Shown here: positions 1-11,696 of the stretch, piece by piece
Position numbering within the stretch: position 1 is the first letter of the stretch
Layout: the number at the start of each line of letters is the position of its first letter
Source: Fragilariopsis cylindrus CCMP1102
Taxonomy: Eukaryota; Bacillariophyta; Bacillariophyceae; Bacillariales; Bacillariaceae
Direction of reading: 5' to 3'
Assembly: GCA_900095095.1 (NCBI GenBank)
Contig: FMBT01000695.1
Location: forward strand, 1-22,711
DNA: 22,711 bases
Position numbers and translations under genes: made by a program
The notes under the pieces: generated by a model
Seen by the model: only the letters and a program-made list of their open reading frames with translations
What the model was told of the DNA's origin: nothing
Database searches by the model: none

Positions 1-1
1 C

Positions 2-795
2 AAGAATAGTAATAATGACGACGATGATATCTTTCTTGGTATTAAGAATTTCTTTACAAAACTAACTGAAGATAATAGTAATGGTAATGATAAGAGCCGA
101 AGAAGAAGATGATGAGGAGGATGAGGATGATGAATTACCAGCTGGTACAATATTATTATTAAAAATAAATGCCACACAATTAAAACCTGGTGGATTACGT
201 TTATTTTTAATGTTTTATTTATGGGTATGCAAAATACACCGGATAAGAATACATGGAGAGCGGATCAAAAATTAATGTCAACTCCAACACAAAATTATAG
301 TCCTCTTGATAATGATGATAATGATAATGATGAAAAGAAAAAGAAAACTCCAACATCCTATGTATTAGAAATGTTATATGATATTGATCGGACAGGTATG
401 CTACAAATTGAAATTATTCAATCATCGTCATCAAACGGTGGTGATGATGGCAACAATGAGAGCAGTGGTGTGGTGGTGGTGAAATACGACTATATCGTTG
501 TGGTAGCCGTCCATCCACTTCGTATTTAATGCAAGAATCTATTATTGTAGATGGTGTCTTAGAAGAATTACAGCAAATAGCTGGTCTTATTAATAATGAT
601 AATAATAGTAGTAATGATGAAACAAACGCGCCGATAGCAACATCGACAGCAACAATAATACAAAATGAAGATGATGATGATGACGAAGAAGAGAAGAAAG
701 AACCACCAAAGCCTATTGCTAATAAAGATAGATTATTGATCCCAGATCCATTAAATGCAATTGAAATTGCAAGAGAATCACTTGCTTTTGGATAG
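2..795 (+). CDS. Conserved-looking acidic protein, 3' part, three frame breaks
   Basis: I do not recognise this protein, but it reads as coding once three single-base breaks are bridged. There is one extra base near 98-100, one missing A near 218 (TTATGG for TTAATGG) and one missing G in the GGT run near 470. The joined part is about 264 residues. It opens Asn/Asp-rich, then has an acidic run, an ordered stretch containing LKPGGLRLFLMFYLMGMQNT, a second acidic/Lys linker, and a block EIRLYRCGSRPSTSYLMQES followed by VDGVLEELQQIA. It ends with a DRLLIPDPLNAIEIARESLAFG-type tail and a TAG stop. The start lies upstream of the window. The ordered blocks separated by low-complexity linkers suggest a conserved fold with expanded loops. 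That conservation is an impression from residue pattern, not a search result. Function is unknown. Confidence 0.6.
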
Positions 796-962
796 CTAGC
801 AAGTCATTAATAATAAAAGACTAATATAAATTGTAGACATCAGTAGAGTGTAAATAAATAATGCGTTAAAAAGAAACAAAACAAATTTGGTGATGTTTTT
901 TCTTTTTGAAGAGTATACTATATTATTAGGCTATGATTCAGTTTAGTATTAGTAAGTTGTAT

Positions 963-1025
963 TCAGTTCAATAATTCTATATCGGGTCGTTCCAATCTCA
1001 GCATATTCATGTTTTCTGGTGTACT
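963..1025 (-). pseudogene. Orphan C-terminal tail of an F-box/LRR family copy
   Basis: Read on the minus strand, this stretch gives S-T-P-E-N-M-N-M-L-R-L-E-R-P-D-I-E-L-L-N followed by a TGA stop. The gene at 1101-2110 ends LTQENMNMLRLERPDIELLN, so this is a near-identical tail about 140 bp beyond that gene's own stop. A TAG lies immediately upstream in frame (1026-1028) and I see no further homology in that direction. It looks like the leftover end of a tandem duplicate or of a partial copy. Nucleotide identity to 1104-1164 is high but not perfect. Confidence 0.75.
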
Positions 1026-1100
1026 CTAGCGGTGTCAGCCAACCTCACCACTGGCTAAAAAACAAACGTATATACTAGACATAATCTATCCATTAAAAAT

Positions 1101-2110
1101 TTAATTCAATAATTCAATATCGGGTCGTTCCAATCGTAACATATTCATATTTTCTTGTGTTAAATCACTTCGAAACCAACGTAATGATGGAACGTTACGA
1201 ACGAATTTGATTAAGGCATTTTGTGGAATAATTGAATGCTCTTCATCAAGATCATCACCCCCCTCCCATAGTTTGGCATTCCGAATCGAAACACGTTCGA
1301 GCATCTTGCAACAACAATAATGGAAGATGAAGTATGCATTCAAAGTTGGATTATTCAGGTCTGAAAAATTTGGTATCATTTGTTTGGGAGCGTAGTAGAA
1401 AAATAAATTGTCCATATAGATTTCCTTTAGGTGATCAGAACGACGCATTTGCCAGCCCCCCAAACCGAATTTGAAATCTTTTGTAGTATCGTGACATGTT
1501 ATTTTTTCCAAGAGATGGCAATTCAAACAATAGTCACGAAGTGTTGTATTCGCATCATTTGATAAATCAACTTCAAGTAGTTTTGGCAGGACTCTCGAAA
1601 GGACGCTTGAGAGATGATCGCTCACATATCTTCCTGATGACGGATATGGTAGAGAAAGATCTAAGGATACAATTCCTTCTAATCGAACATCTTTTGTGAT
1701 CGTTTCCATTTCGTCAACCAAATATAGTCAAACTTGCCTATATCATCTATCCTCATGTGAGAATAATGATCTAACTTTTTGTTTGTCTGATTGTGAGCTA
1801 GATTTTGTATTAATGTTCGTGTCCTCGAATCACCTATCTCTATTCCCTGTTGTGATGAACTGATTACAATTGTAGGAATAATTTTCCATTCAATACCAGG
1901 CCTTTTACAATCCTCATGCATTTGTTTCGATACAAGTGTCAGATTAATAAGGTCATCATCCTGTGTCTGTTTTCCTAACAAATTTAAAATAGAAACACGG
2001 AGATGGACTGGTAATGACATTAGTGTTAATTCAACTGATACTACTTGTACGACCCCCTGCTCGATGTTGTTGATTTTTGTACCACGCTTGCGTTTGTCGT
2101 TTCGAACCAT
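1101..2110 (-). CDS. F-box/LRR-like protein, one frame break
   Basis: This is a probable substrate-recruiting F-box/leucine-rich-repeat protein of the SCF ubiquitin ligase type. It starts at an ATG at 2108-2110 and stops with TAA at 1101. Residues ~30-80 (LMSLPVHLRVSILNLLG...LINLTLVSKQMHED, then CKRPGIEWKIIP) have the LP-x-hydrophobic pattern and the 'LVSKxxxxD' helix of F-box-like motifs. The C-terminal half has irregular Leu-rich segments (LPKLLEVDLSND, LLEKITC, LKEIYMDNL, LERVSIRNAKL, LRWFRSDL). The frame breaks near 1719, where TGG-TTGAC reads as TGG-GTTGAC if one G is restored; the result is 'FDYIWVDEMET'. The length after correction is about 336 residues. Similar F-box/LRR families are abundant in pennate diatoms (recollection, not searched). 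It is divergent to the Nudix gene, with about 450 bp between their starts. Confidence 0.7.
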
Positions 2111-4445
<2,335 letters not shown>

Positions 4446-4990
4446 CACAGCATAGCATATCACGTTCTTCGTCAACGTAAAACGTAAGAAAGAAATTTGA
4501 GTAATGATTATTATTCCATAGATAAATATACGTATGAGCGAGGAGATTATACGTGTAACTCGATTAACAAGAAATAAGCATCATTATTCACGGTATATAT
4601 GCCGCTACAATGTAGATACAATCATTCGTATGTACGTATTTATAAATAAGCTGGCTAGCTAGCTAGGTAGTTATGTGATACTGATTTATTGTTATGGTTA
4701 TTATCTTTTAATATTATAATATATTGTTATTATATTTATTATAGCTCTAGCGTATAGCTATGCTTATCTATGTGTCCTATATGTATGAGTGATGTATATG
4801 TATATGTATATGTATCTGTATCTGTGCTTGCAAATGCAAACTTCCTTCCTTCGAAAAAGAAATTGTATCAGATAGATAAATTATTCGTTGTTGTTCTTTT
4901 TCCCTTCATTCTACCCCCCCCTTCGTCGATATGACTAGATCATCTGTATCCATGTGCATCGCGGTAGCGCCATCTGGTTCTGTTGGATAA
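4446..4990. other. Intergenic region between convergent genes
   Basis: This AT-rich stretch between the 3' ends of two convergent genes contains both 3' UTRs. Visible structures are a short GCTA run (about 4651-4667) and a TATG/TGTATC microsatellite at about 4785-4825. No gene or RNA gene is recognisable. Confidence 0.6.
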
Positions 4991-6534
4991 TTAGACCGTT
5001 GGACCAGAACCTCCTGGTGGAATACCTCCTGGTGGTGGACCAAAACCTGGTGGAATACCTCCTGGTGGTGGACCAAAACCTGGTGGAATACCTCCTGGTG
5101 GTGGACCAAAACCTGGTGGAATACCTCCTGGTGGTGGACCAGAACCTCCTGGTGAACCAGAACCTCCTGGATTATAGAAGCCCGTCGGTTGTCCTACTGG
5201 TTGAATGCTTGGTACTGGACTCGGTTTCGAACTGGGGGATACAGTAGGTGATACTGTAGGCGATACAGTAGGCGGTACTGTAGGCGATGCAGTAGGCGAT
5301 GCAGTAGGCGATGCAGTAGGCGATGCAGTAGGCGATGCAGTAGGCGATTCTGTAGGCGATTCTGTAGGCGATGCAGTAGGCGATGCCGTAGGCGATGCCG
5401 TAGGCGATGCAGTAGGCGATGCCGTAGGTGATACAGTAGGTGATACAGTTGAGGTCCCAGAGCTGGAACTCGATGAACTGGAAGTTCCAGAAGAACTACT
5501 ACTAGGTGAAGCACTACTAGAAGGTGTGTGAGAACGTTCGCCAGATGGAGATTCACTTGCTTTGGGTAGTTTTGACCCAGTTTCTAACGTTACTGATACT
5601 GTAGGCGATACAGTAGGCGATACAGTAGGCGATGCAGTAGGTGATGCAGTAGGTGATGCAGTCGGCGGGGACGAAGACGATATGGTAGGAGAATCAGTTG
5701 GCGAGTCTGCTTGAATCGTGAAACTGGAACTAGAACTCGAAGAACTGGAACTCGACGAACTGGAACTTCCAGAAGAACTACTGCTAGGTGAAGGAGACGC
5801 AGTATATTCTTCTTCACAGCCATCAAAACTTTCATCATCGTCATCATATTGGTTGACTGCAGGAGCATGTGTCTTGGACCCTTTCGAGGAACTCTGATAA
5901 TAACCACCTGTCTTGGACCCTTTCGAGGAACTCTGATAATAACCTCCTGTCTTGGACCCTTTCGAAGAAGTCTGATAATAACCACCTGTCTTGGACCCTT
6001 TCGAGGAGGTATCATCACTTTTTCCGCCACTCTTGCCTCCACTTTTCCGCCACTCTTGCCTCCACTTTTTCCGCCACTCTTGCCTCCACTTTTTCCGCCA
6101 CTCTTACCTCCACTTTTTCCGCCACTCTTACCTCCACTCTTACCTCCACTTTTTCCGCCACTCTTACCGCCACTCTTACCGCTGTCATTACCAATCTTCA
6201 CGCATCCAGATTTTCCTCCCTTGGACCCCTCTGATCCTGCCTTTCCACCTTTTGATCCTGAATAGTAGCCATCTACGTAATAAGCCTTTCCGCCTTTTGA
6301 TCCTGAATAGTAACCATCTACGTAATAACCCTTTCCGCCTTTTGATCCTGAATCATCGGTAAGAGGACTGAGCTGTCTGGTGTCTGTTTCAATATAATCA
6401 GTTGCCGTTAGATCGATATTGCGACCACGAAGAGCAATACTCTCCGTCGTTTGTAGAACAGAGATAATGTAAACAACTGAGAAAAAGATAGCAATCTGAC
6501 GAAAGCACCGAGAAGTAATGTAATTGCTGCTCAT
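4991..6534 (-). CDS. Silaffin-like secreted Lys/Ser/Gly/Tyr repeat protein, one frame break
   Basis: The ATG is at 6532-6534 and the TAA stop at 4991-4993. A single missing base in the T run at 6043-6046 (T4, where sister repeats have T5) breaks the frame; corrected length is about 514 residues. Order: a signal peptide (RQIAIFFSVVYIISVLQ, then TESIA), then TDTRQLSP with an RQL (RxL) site. Next come three SGSKGGK repeats, two linked by YYVDGYY, a run of about ten SGGK units, and four SSKGSKTGGYYQ-like repeats. Then there is an acidic DDDDESFDGCEEE patch, long Ser runs, SPTA/SPTV repeats, a second Ser run, more SPT repeats, and a Pro/Gly tail of PPPGGIPPGF repeats. KxxK lysine pairs, Ser, Tyr and RxL processing sites are known traits of diatom silaffins and cingulins, which guide silica formation. 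Secretion is well supported; a silica role is inference. A cell-wall or adhesive mucin-like protein is the alternative. Confidence 0.75.
5018..5140. repeat. 33-bp tandem repeat coding for PPPGGIPPGFG
   Basis: Three near-identical 33-bp units plus partial units of GGTGGTGGACCAAAACCTGG form the Pro/Gly-rich C-terminal tail of the secreted protein on the minus strand. Units are almost identical at the DNA level, which implies recent expansion or homogenisation. Confidence 0.85.
5236..5450. repeat. 12-bp tandem repeat coding for SPTA/SPTV/SPTE
   Basis: This is an array of about 17-18 units of the 12-bp motif GATGCAGTAGGC and variants (GATACAGTAGGC, GATTCTGTAGGC). It encodes Ser-Pro-Thr-Ala/Val/Glu repeats on the minus strand. 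A second, shorter block of the same motif lies at about 5594-5670 beyond a Ser-rich linker. On the plus strand the array gives an open frame of GDAVGDAV, which is a shadow. Confidence 0.9.
6023..6180. repeat. 12/24-bp tandem repeat coding for SGGK
   Basis: The alternating units CTTGCCTCCACTTTTTCCGCCA and CTTACCTCCACT encode the SGGK run of the secreted protein. One unit has T4 instead of T5 (6043-6046), which is the only frame break in that gene and a typical site for a homopolymer length error. Confidence 0.85.
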
Positions 6535-6823
6535 CTTCGAATATTTTTTCGACAATCGCAGTTCGTATAAAGTAGTTATGTTCAATTTGTGTTGATCTGA
6601 ATTGAATTTTGTGTTGCAATTGTGAAATCATGCAAAATGAACTGAAAACGATACAAGGTAGTGAGAGTCAAAAAACCCATCACCTAATCATTTATTTTGT
6701 TTGTTCCAATAATTCCGATAAAAAATAAAATGTGTAGAGGCATGCGAAAAACGAGACGACAATTAATTAACCTCTATGAGATCGAATAATGCGAAGGGCG
6801 TGTTTAGGCGCGTCTATAATGAG

Positions 6824-7015
6824 AGGAAAAAGTATCAAGAGGACATTAATGACCACTCATTCGATTTTATACTTTAAATATTATATAAGCCTTGCTTTTT
6901 AAGATTTATATTTATTTAAATAAAAGACATTATAAGATATATCTATCCAATCATGGCAAGATCAATCAATTAGTGTCCCATTCAAAATAACGGTATTTGT
7001 TTTTGTATTCTTACG
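6824..7015. repeat. 192-bp direct repeat, copy A
   Basis: It runs from AGGAAAAAGTATC to TTCTTACG and is matched by copy B at 7031-7223, about 15 bp further on. A 30-bp block starting CATTAATGACCACTCATTCG is identical in both copies; elsewhere they differ by scattered substitutions and one-base indels. Each copy carries the short frame ATGGCAAGATCAATCAA(T/C)TAG, probably by chance. I see no terminal repeats or target-site duplication. Confidence 0.85.
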
Positions 7016-7030
7016 TTTTTTTACTTAACA

Positions 7031-7223
7031 AGGAAAAAGCATCCAGAGGACATTAATGACCACTCATTCGATTTTATACTTATAATATTGTATAACCCTT
7101 GCTTTTTTAAGATTTATATTTATCTATATAAAAGACATTATAAGATATATGTAGCCAATCATGGCAAGATCAATCAACTAGTGTCCCATTCAAAATTACG
7201 GTATTTCTTTTTGTATTTTTACG
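7031..7223. repeat. 192-bp direct repeat, copy B
   Basis: This is the second copy of the repeat at 6824-7015, in the same orientation, running from AGGAAAAAGCATCC to TTTTTACG. Divergence between the copies looks to be around 10 percent by eye, so the duplication is not very recent. No coding potential is evident. Confidence 0.85.
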
Positions 7224-7423
7224 ATATCATTGTTTTAAATTTCAAAATTAATAAAGCCTTTGAAAGAACATAAATCAAAACATTTAACTCCTGTAGGACT
7301 ATCTACACTATTGCTTGTTAAACGTTCTTTTCATAAGTGTTGATACCGGTATGAAGAATTTGGGGTCAATCGAAAACTCAGACTTTAAAGTCACTCTCGA
7401 TACAACTGACTTTATGTGCATAA
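7224..7423. other. Non-coding spacer between the two repeat arrays
   Basis: About 200 bp of AT-rich sequence lie between the 192-bp repeat pair and the 63-bp minisatellite. I see no gene, RNA gene or clear motif in it. Confidence 0.5.
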
Positions 7424-7625
7424 AGACATACAAAGACCGAGAAAAAGCGGTCAACGGTTATAAAAAATGTCTTATCACATCACGAAAGACATACAAAGAC
7501 CGAGAAAAAGAGGTCAACGGTTATAAAAAATGTCTTATCATACATCATCAAGACATACCAAGACCGAGAAAAAGAGGTCAACGGTTATAAAAAATGTCTT
7601 ATCATGCATCACAAAGACCGAGGAG
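7424..7625. repeat. 63/64-bp minisatellite with nested inverted repeats
   Basis: Three units start at 7424, 7487 and 7551, and a partial fourth (AAAGACCGAG) starts near 7612. Each unit reads AGACATAC, AAAGACCGAGAAAAAG, (C/A)GGTCAACGGTTAT, AAAAAATGTCTTATCA. Inside a unit AAGACAT pairs with ATGTCTT as an outer stem and GACC with GGTC as an inner stem (GACCG/CGGTC in unit 1). Each unit could therefore fold as a hairpin or cruciform. The open frame across the array is a by-product of the period. Confidence 0.8.
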
Positions 7626-8909
7626 AGATTTAATTTTTTTGTCCGCGAGCTAAGGCCCAGTCTTCAGTGTCATACCACACGACATTCCAATGAGTATCTA
7701 TATCTATTTATATGTCTGAAATCTTAAATATTATGTAACAATCTTATAATTCGATTCGTGGATTAGTAATAGCCAGTCTTCGATGTCATATCCTCGATAT
7801 TAGATGTCCCCGCTGCATTCTCCAATGGGATTCGTAATATCTAGCTAGAGGATGACCCGGACGGACCATCTAATGATCCTCCAGAAGAACCAAATTGGGC
7901 TAAAGTCCAGGCGCAATGACTACCAGTACGGAATCGAAATGCCACACGGATCGGACGGGCCTATCTTGAAATATGGCATATGCCGTACATGTATATAGTA
8001 GATGCGTGTTCTGGCGTGAGGGTGATAAAGACAAGTACGTAGGTGTCGAAAAAGAGGAAAAACAAATGTAACGGTGCAAGTAGTTATGATAGCAGACTAC
8101 GATTGTATGGGTCCAATAACCGTTGTAGATCTTTGCGTGTGCCTTTTGCTTGGCATAATTAAGAAGACTCGACGGCCGATCGAAAAAGCTAGATCTAGCG
8201 TGTTGTGCAAATATCGACCAATCATGATCGAATCGCTCCAACAATGAGGGTGATCAAGGACTCGGCTCGACTCGATCCGTTTTTTTTAATGGCTTCAAAT
8301 GGGAATATTATCAGTAGTGGCTACAAAATATCACATCCGAAGAAACTACTCATAAAATTTGTCACGTTCCTAGCGATTAAGATGAAACAAATGGACAGAA
8401 TGAATAGCAAAACTGAAGAAACAAAATAAATCAATAATGGACTATATGTCAATTATCATCCAACTAACTTATTATAATTTATTGACTAATTGTATAATAG
8501 CTTTAGATTTTATATTAGTAGGAATGCGTGGAGGATGCTGAGCAGAAAAGTAACATCTTCCTCTTTCTGACTATCTCCACATGAATCAAATTAAATGCCA
8601 GCAGGAAAAATATCATGATCATATATAACCAGACAAATGTCCAAATATCATCTTCCGACCAAAACGTTTTACTCCTTTAAAATGAAAGAGGACGTCGAAC
8701 AAGTAGAAAAGAGAACTCAATTGAATATTGATAGTACTTAGTACTCAAGAATCACGAAAGATTTATTGATTCGATTCCTCGGTGCATGTCTCCATTGCAT
8801 GCGTTTTATTTATGCATTACGAGCAAAATAATCGATCTTCAAAGTCTGTATTGATTTGCTTTGCTTTGCTTCAATTTGTTTTGATTCATTGATTAACCCG
8901 CTCATCTAT
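7626..8909. other. Gene-poor stretch with faint repeats
   Basis: I can support no gene in these 1.28 kb. CCAGTCTTCAGTGTCATA (about 7657-7674) recurs as CCAGTCTTCGATGTCATA (7773-7790), and both are followed by CATTC(T)CCAATG, so there is a diverged direct repeat of about 100-115 bp. A short coding-like piece at 7848-7919 reads EDDPDGPSNDPPEEPNWAKVQAQ then a stop, with TAG just upstream; it may be a gene remnant. Open frames on both strands lack ATG starts or recognisable composition. Confidence 0.45.
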
Positions 8910-9840
8910 TCATTCGTTCACCCCATCCATGTCCATACCGGTAGACTCGGACTGAATGCTTGTACCCATAGACGTTGTACTCGACTGATTATGATAATTA
9001 CGAAAGGATTGAAAGTCAGGTATTGGAGGGACCTGCCCGGTATATGACATAACAGGATCTGACTCCATACCATTTAAGGAATTGCTTCTTTGTCGTACTT
9101 GTTGTTGTTGCTGCTGCTGCTGCTGCTGTTGTTGTTGTTGCTGCTGCTGCGCCTGCATTTGAAGAAATGGTGACGATACAGATGAAGCAAAACCATTAGT
9201 AGTACTCATATTCTTATTATGCTGATTATTCGAAATTGTATCTGAATTATTATTCGAAATTGTATTCAGATTCAAATTCAAATGATCCGTCATCCCAGTT
9301 GCTGTTGTCAAGATCATGTTAGAATACGAAGACGATGACATCGATGATGTACTCAACCCTCGACGTGAATAGATTTCAGGATCGATTGCCATATCGTCTT
9401 GTGTCTTCCACTGTGTCGTGGTGGTCAAATCATCACTACTATCATCATAGGAAATTTTTGTTGGTAACTGGAGTGGATGAGATCCACGTTTAATATTTTT
9501 TAACGACTGTCGTAGAAGTTCTTCAATTTTACGATCCACTGGATCCTTATATTCTTCCTCTTCTTCATCTTCTGTTGATAGTAACGTCTCTTTGACTTTA
9601 GGGGTTGTGGCTTTGGTTAGATATGGAGCTACTGTCGTCGTCGTCGTCGTTGTCGTCGTGGTCATCGTCGTCGCTGGAGGAATAATAATAGCACTCGGTG
9701 TACCGTCATCGCGATTTGCAGATCCCTTTTCCTTTTTTCTAGTTACCTTAGGATGATTCTTCCCCAGTACAAGTTCCAGCATGACCTTCCGTTGTGCTTC
9801 TTCTAGATCAGTCCTAGGATTCTTCTTGTTGCTTTGACTA

Positions 9841-9885
<45 letters not shown>

Positions 9886-10792
9886 CCATCGTCATTTATG
9901 TTATCTATGGCATCATTATCGTCGTCATCATCCACCATACATTCATTATACGAGTTTTGACATTGTCCTTTATTATTATTTCTATTGTTCCCTTCACTTG
10001 AAGACGTTAATTGTGAATTATCATCGTCGTCATCATCATCATCATCGTCGTCATAATAAATGTCTCCATCACTACCAGTAGCAATGAGTAGTCCCATTCG
10101 TTTCTTTCGATCAGTCGTTGTTCTTTCTGTTGATGTCGTTGTTGTTGTTACTACCACCGGCGACGATGATGATGATAATAAGTTCCCTTCTTGATCGTTC
10201 TCATGATTCCACAACGGATATTGAGGAACATCATAGTATGATTGTTGTTGATGATGCGGTGGATTATTGTGATCAATATTGATGTTATTATTACTTTCAT
10301 CAGTTCTAATAGTAGTATTAGTAGCAACACCACCATTATTATTATTTTTATTATTATTATTATCATTCTGACTGAACGGAAATGATTTCATTTTCATGGT
10401 TGTTCTTGAACATCTAAATCTCGATAATCATCACCACGTGAAGAAGATGTTGGATGTTGATGTTGATATTGATTCTGATCCAAACTAATAGATTGGAGTG
10501 CATCAGTTAATGATTTGCGACGGCGTTTACGTGATCTTTGTTGTTGTTGGTGTTGTTGGTGTTGTTCTTTTCTCTGTTGTTGCTGTTGTTGTTTTGGGTG
10601 TTCTTTCCTGATGCATTTCGTAGAACAAGTTGTCAACGACGAGCTGCGAGATCCTCCTGTCGTCAATGACGTATTGGACGACGATGCGGTACCGCTACCG
10701 GTCATGTTAGTTTCTTGAGCGTCACTACTGTTGACAGAACTACTGTTATACTGAGAAACAGAATCGTCGTCACGTTTTCGAGTACGGATCAT
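8910..10792 (-). CDS. Poly-Q/poly-D low-complexity protein, one frame break
   Basis: The ATG is at 10790-10792 and the TGA stop at 8910-8912. The frame changes near 10394-10400. If CCATG is read as CCAATG the two parts join as VQEQPMKMKSF, giving about 627 residues. I do not recognise a domain. The N-terminal part is Ser/Thr-rich, then Gln-rich, with a basic cluster RSRKRRRKSL that could be a nuclear localisation signal. The middle has Asn runs, two Asp runs and a Thr run. Short ordered segments (DLEEAQRKVMLELVLGKNHPKV, KDPVDRKIEELLRQSLKNIKRG) look like amphipathic helices. Near the end is a Gln run of about 20. Composition suggests a nuclear, condensate-prone or transcription-related protein, but that is a guess. 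Two separate genes with overlapping ATGA is an alternative I consider unlikely in a eukaryote. Confidence 0.6.
9097..9152. repeat. CAG/CAA (CTG/TTG) poly-glutamine tract
   Basis: This run of TTG/CTG triplets on the plus strand encodes about 18-20 consecutive Gln on the minus strand. Synonymous CAA and CAG codons are mixed in blocks, which usually makes such tracts less prone to slippage than pure CAG. Confidence 0.85.
9838..9890. repeat. GAC/GAT poly-aspartate tract
   Basis: The hexamer ATCGTC repeats about eight times and encodes an uninterrupted Asp run in the minus-strand gene. A second Asp tract in the same gene lies at about 10020-10055. Confidence 0.85.
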
Positions 10793-11696
10793 GATGGTGA
10801 TCTGAAGAGATGATTGTGATGATGATATGACGTGACGTGACTGAATAGGAATGAATGACCAACAAGTGTGTTGTGATGTCGTGATGAATCGGTTGTTACG
10901 ATTCTATCGTCGTCGTACCAAATGTATCGTGGCGGCGATAAAATTGATATGGTGCTTGTACTAGTAACTAATAAAAGTTCGTAAAGTCCAGAGCGAACGT
11001 TAGGCCCTCTCTCGTACACGACTACAACGACTTTCGACTGGATGAGTAGAAAATACGAATTGGGAAACAGAAGATGATGTTGATAGACACTGACTGAGAA
11101 TGGGAGTTGATTCCAATTGACTAATTGAAAATAGACGAACTGCTGTGGTCGTGTCCTTTTGCGTATTGAATAAGGATTCTAATAAGTAAGAGTACACCAT
11201 CATGCATGGCGCCACAACATCACTCCCTCATCATTCTTCAATCTGTCGATCATCAACATAAAGAAGTTACTTGAAGTAGTTGCGAACCATTATTTACCTT
11301 ATTATTTGCTTTAGCTCTTTGTTTATTCACCTTGCTTTTGTTCTCATTTTCTCACATGCGCGCCGCGCGCATAGAGAGTCGAGCGAGTCAAATTTTGAAT
11401 CAGTCCTGTTTTTTTTTAGCCGTTTTTTGGCGAGGCCTGCAAAAATATCACTTTTCTCATTTCTTTTCTATTTCTCAGCCCAGGGGGTAATAATCCGACC
11501 CCTGTCTCAGCCATCATTTTATCATTATCTACCGCGACAACTTGGCTGCGAGAAAGATACTGTACCATCTGTAAGCAAATTACTTTTCATATTCATCTTC
11601 GTTCAATACAGAATATTATAACAAAGCTACAGTATTACCGAAAAGAAGATAGATAAATAAAAGAAAGAAATCAAGTGAAACAAACTAAACAAGAAT
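10793..11696. promoter_or_regulatory. Divergent intergenic region with bZIP-like sites and a GC-rich palindrome
   Basis: About 900 bp separate the starts of two divergent genes. At 10828-10843 the sequence TGACGTGACGTGACTG gives two overlapping TGACGT motifs, the core bound by CRE/bZIP factors, about 40 bp upstream of the minus-strand ATG. At 11356-11372, ATGCGCGC-C-GCGCGCAT has perfect 8-bp arms around one base and is markedly GC-rich for the region. No gene with an ATG start and coding-like composition is visible. Which promoter the motifs serve is inference. Confidence 0.45.

Noticed and set aside
5205-5531. Plus-strand open frame of GDAVGDAV repeats
   Set aside because: It is the complement of the SPT-coding 12-bp array of the minus-strand secreted gene; the minus strand has the signal peptide, ordered modules and the stop.
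6824-7223. Long terminal repeats of a retrotransposon
   Set aside because: The copies are only 15 bp apart with no internal domain, and no TG...CA ends or target-site duplication are seen.
7424-7625. CRISPR-like array
   Set aside because: The whole 63-bp period repeats, with no unique spacers, and the window is eukaryotic.
7848-7919. Short coding-like piece ending EEPNWAKVQAQ
   Set aside because: Only 23 codons, with TAG just upstream and no start. It may be a remnant but cannot be supported as a gene.
7900-8244. Minus-strand 114-codon open frame
   Set aside because: Composition is unlike the neighbouring genes and there is no motif.
10390-10400. Two genes overlapping by ATGA in operon style
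   Set aside because: Introns elsewhere show a eukaryotic nuclear genome. One missing base joins the two frames into a single low-complexity protein.
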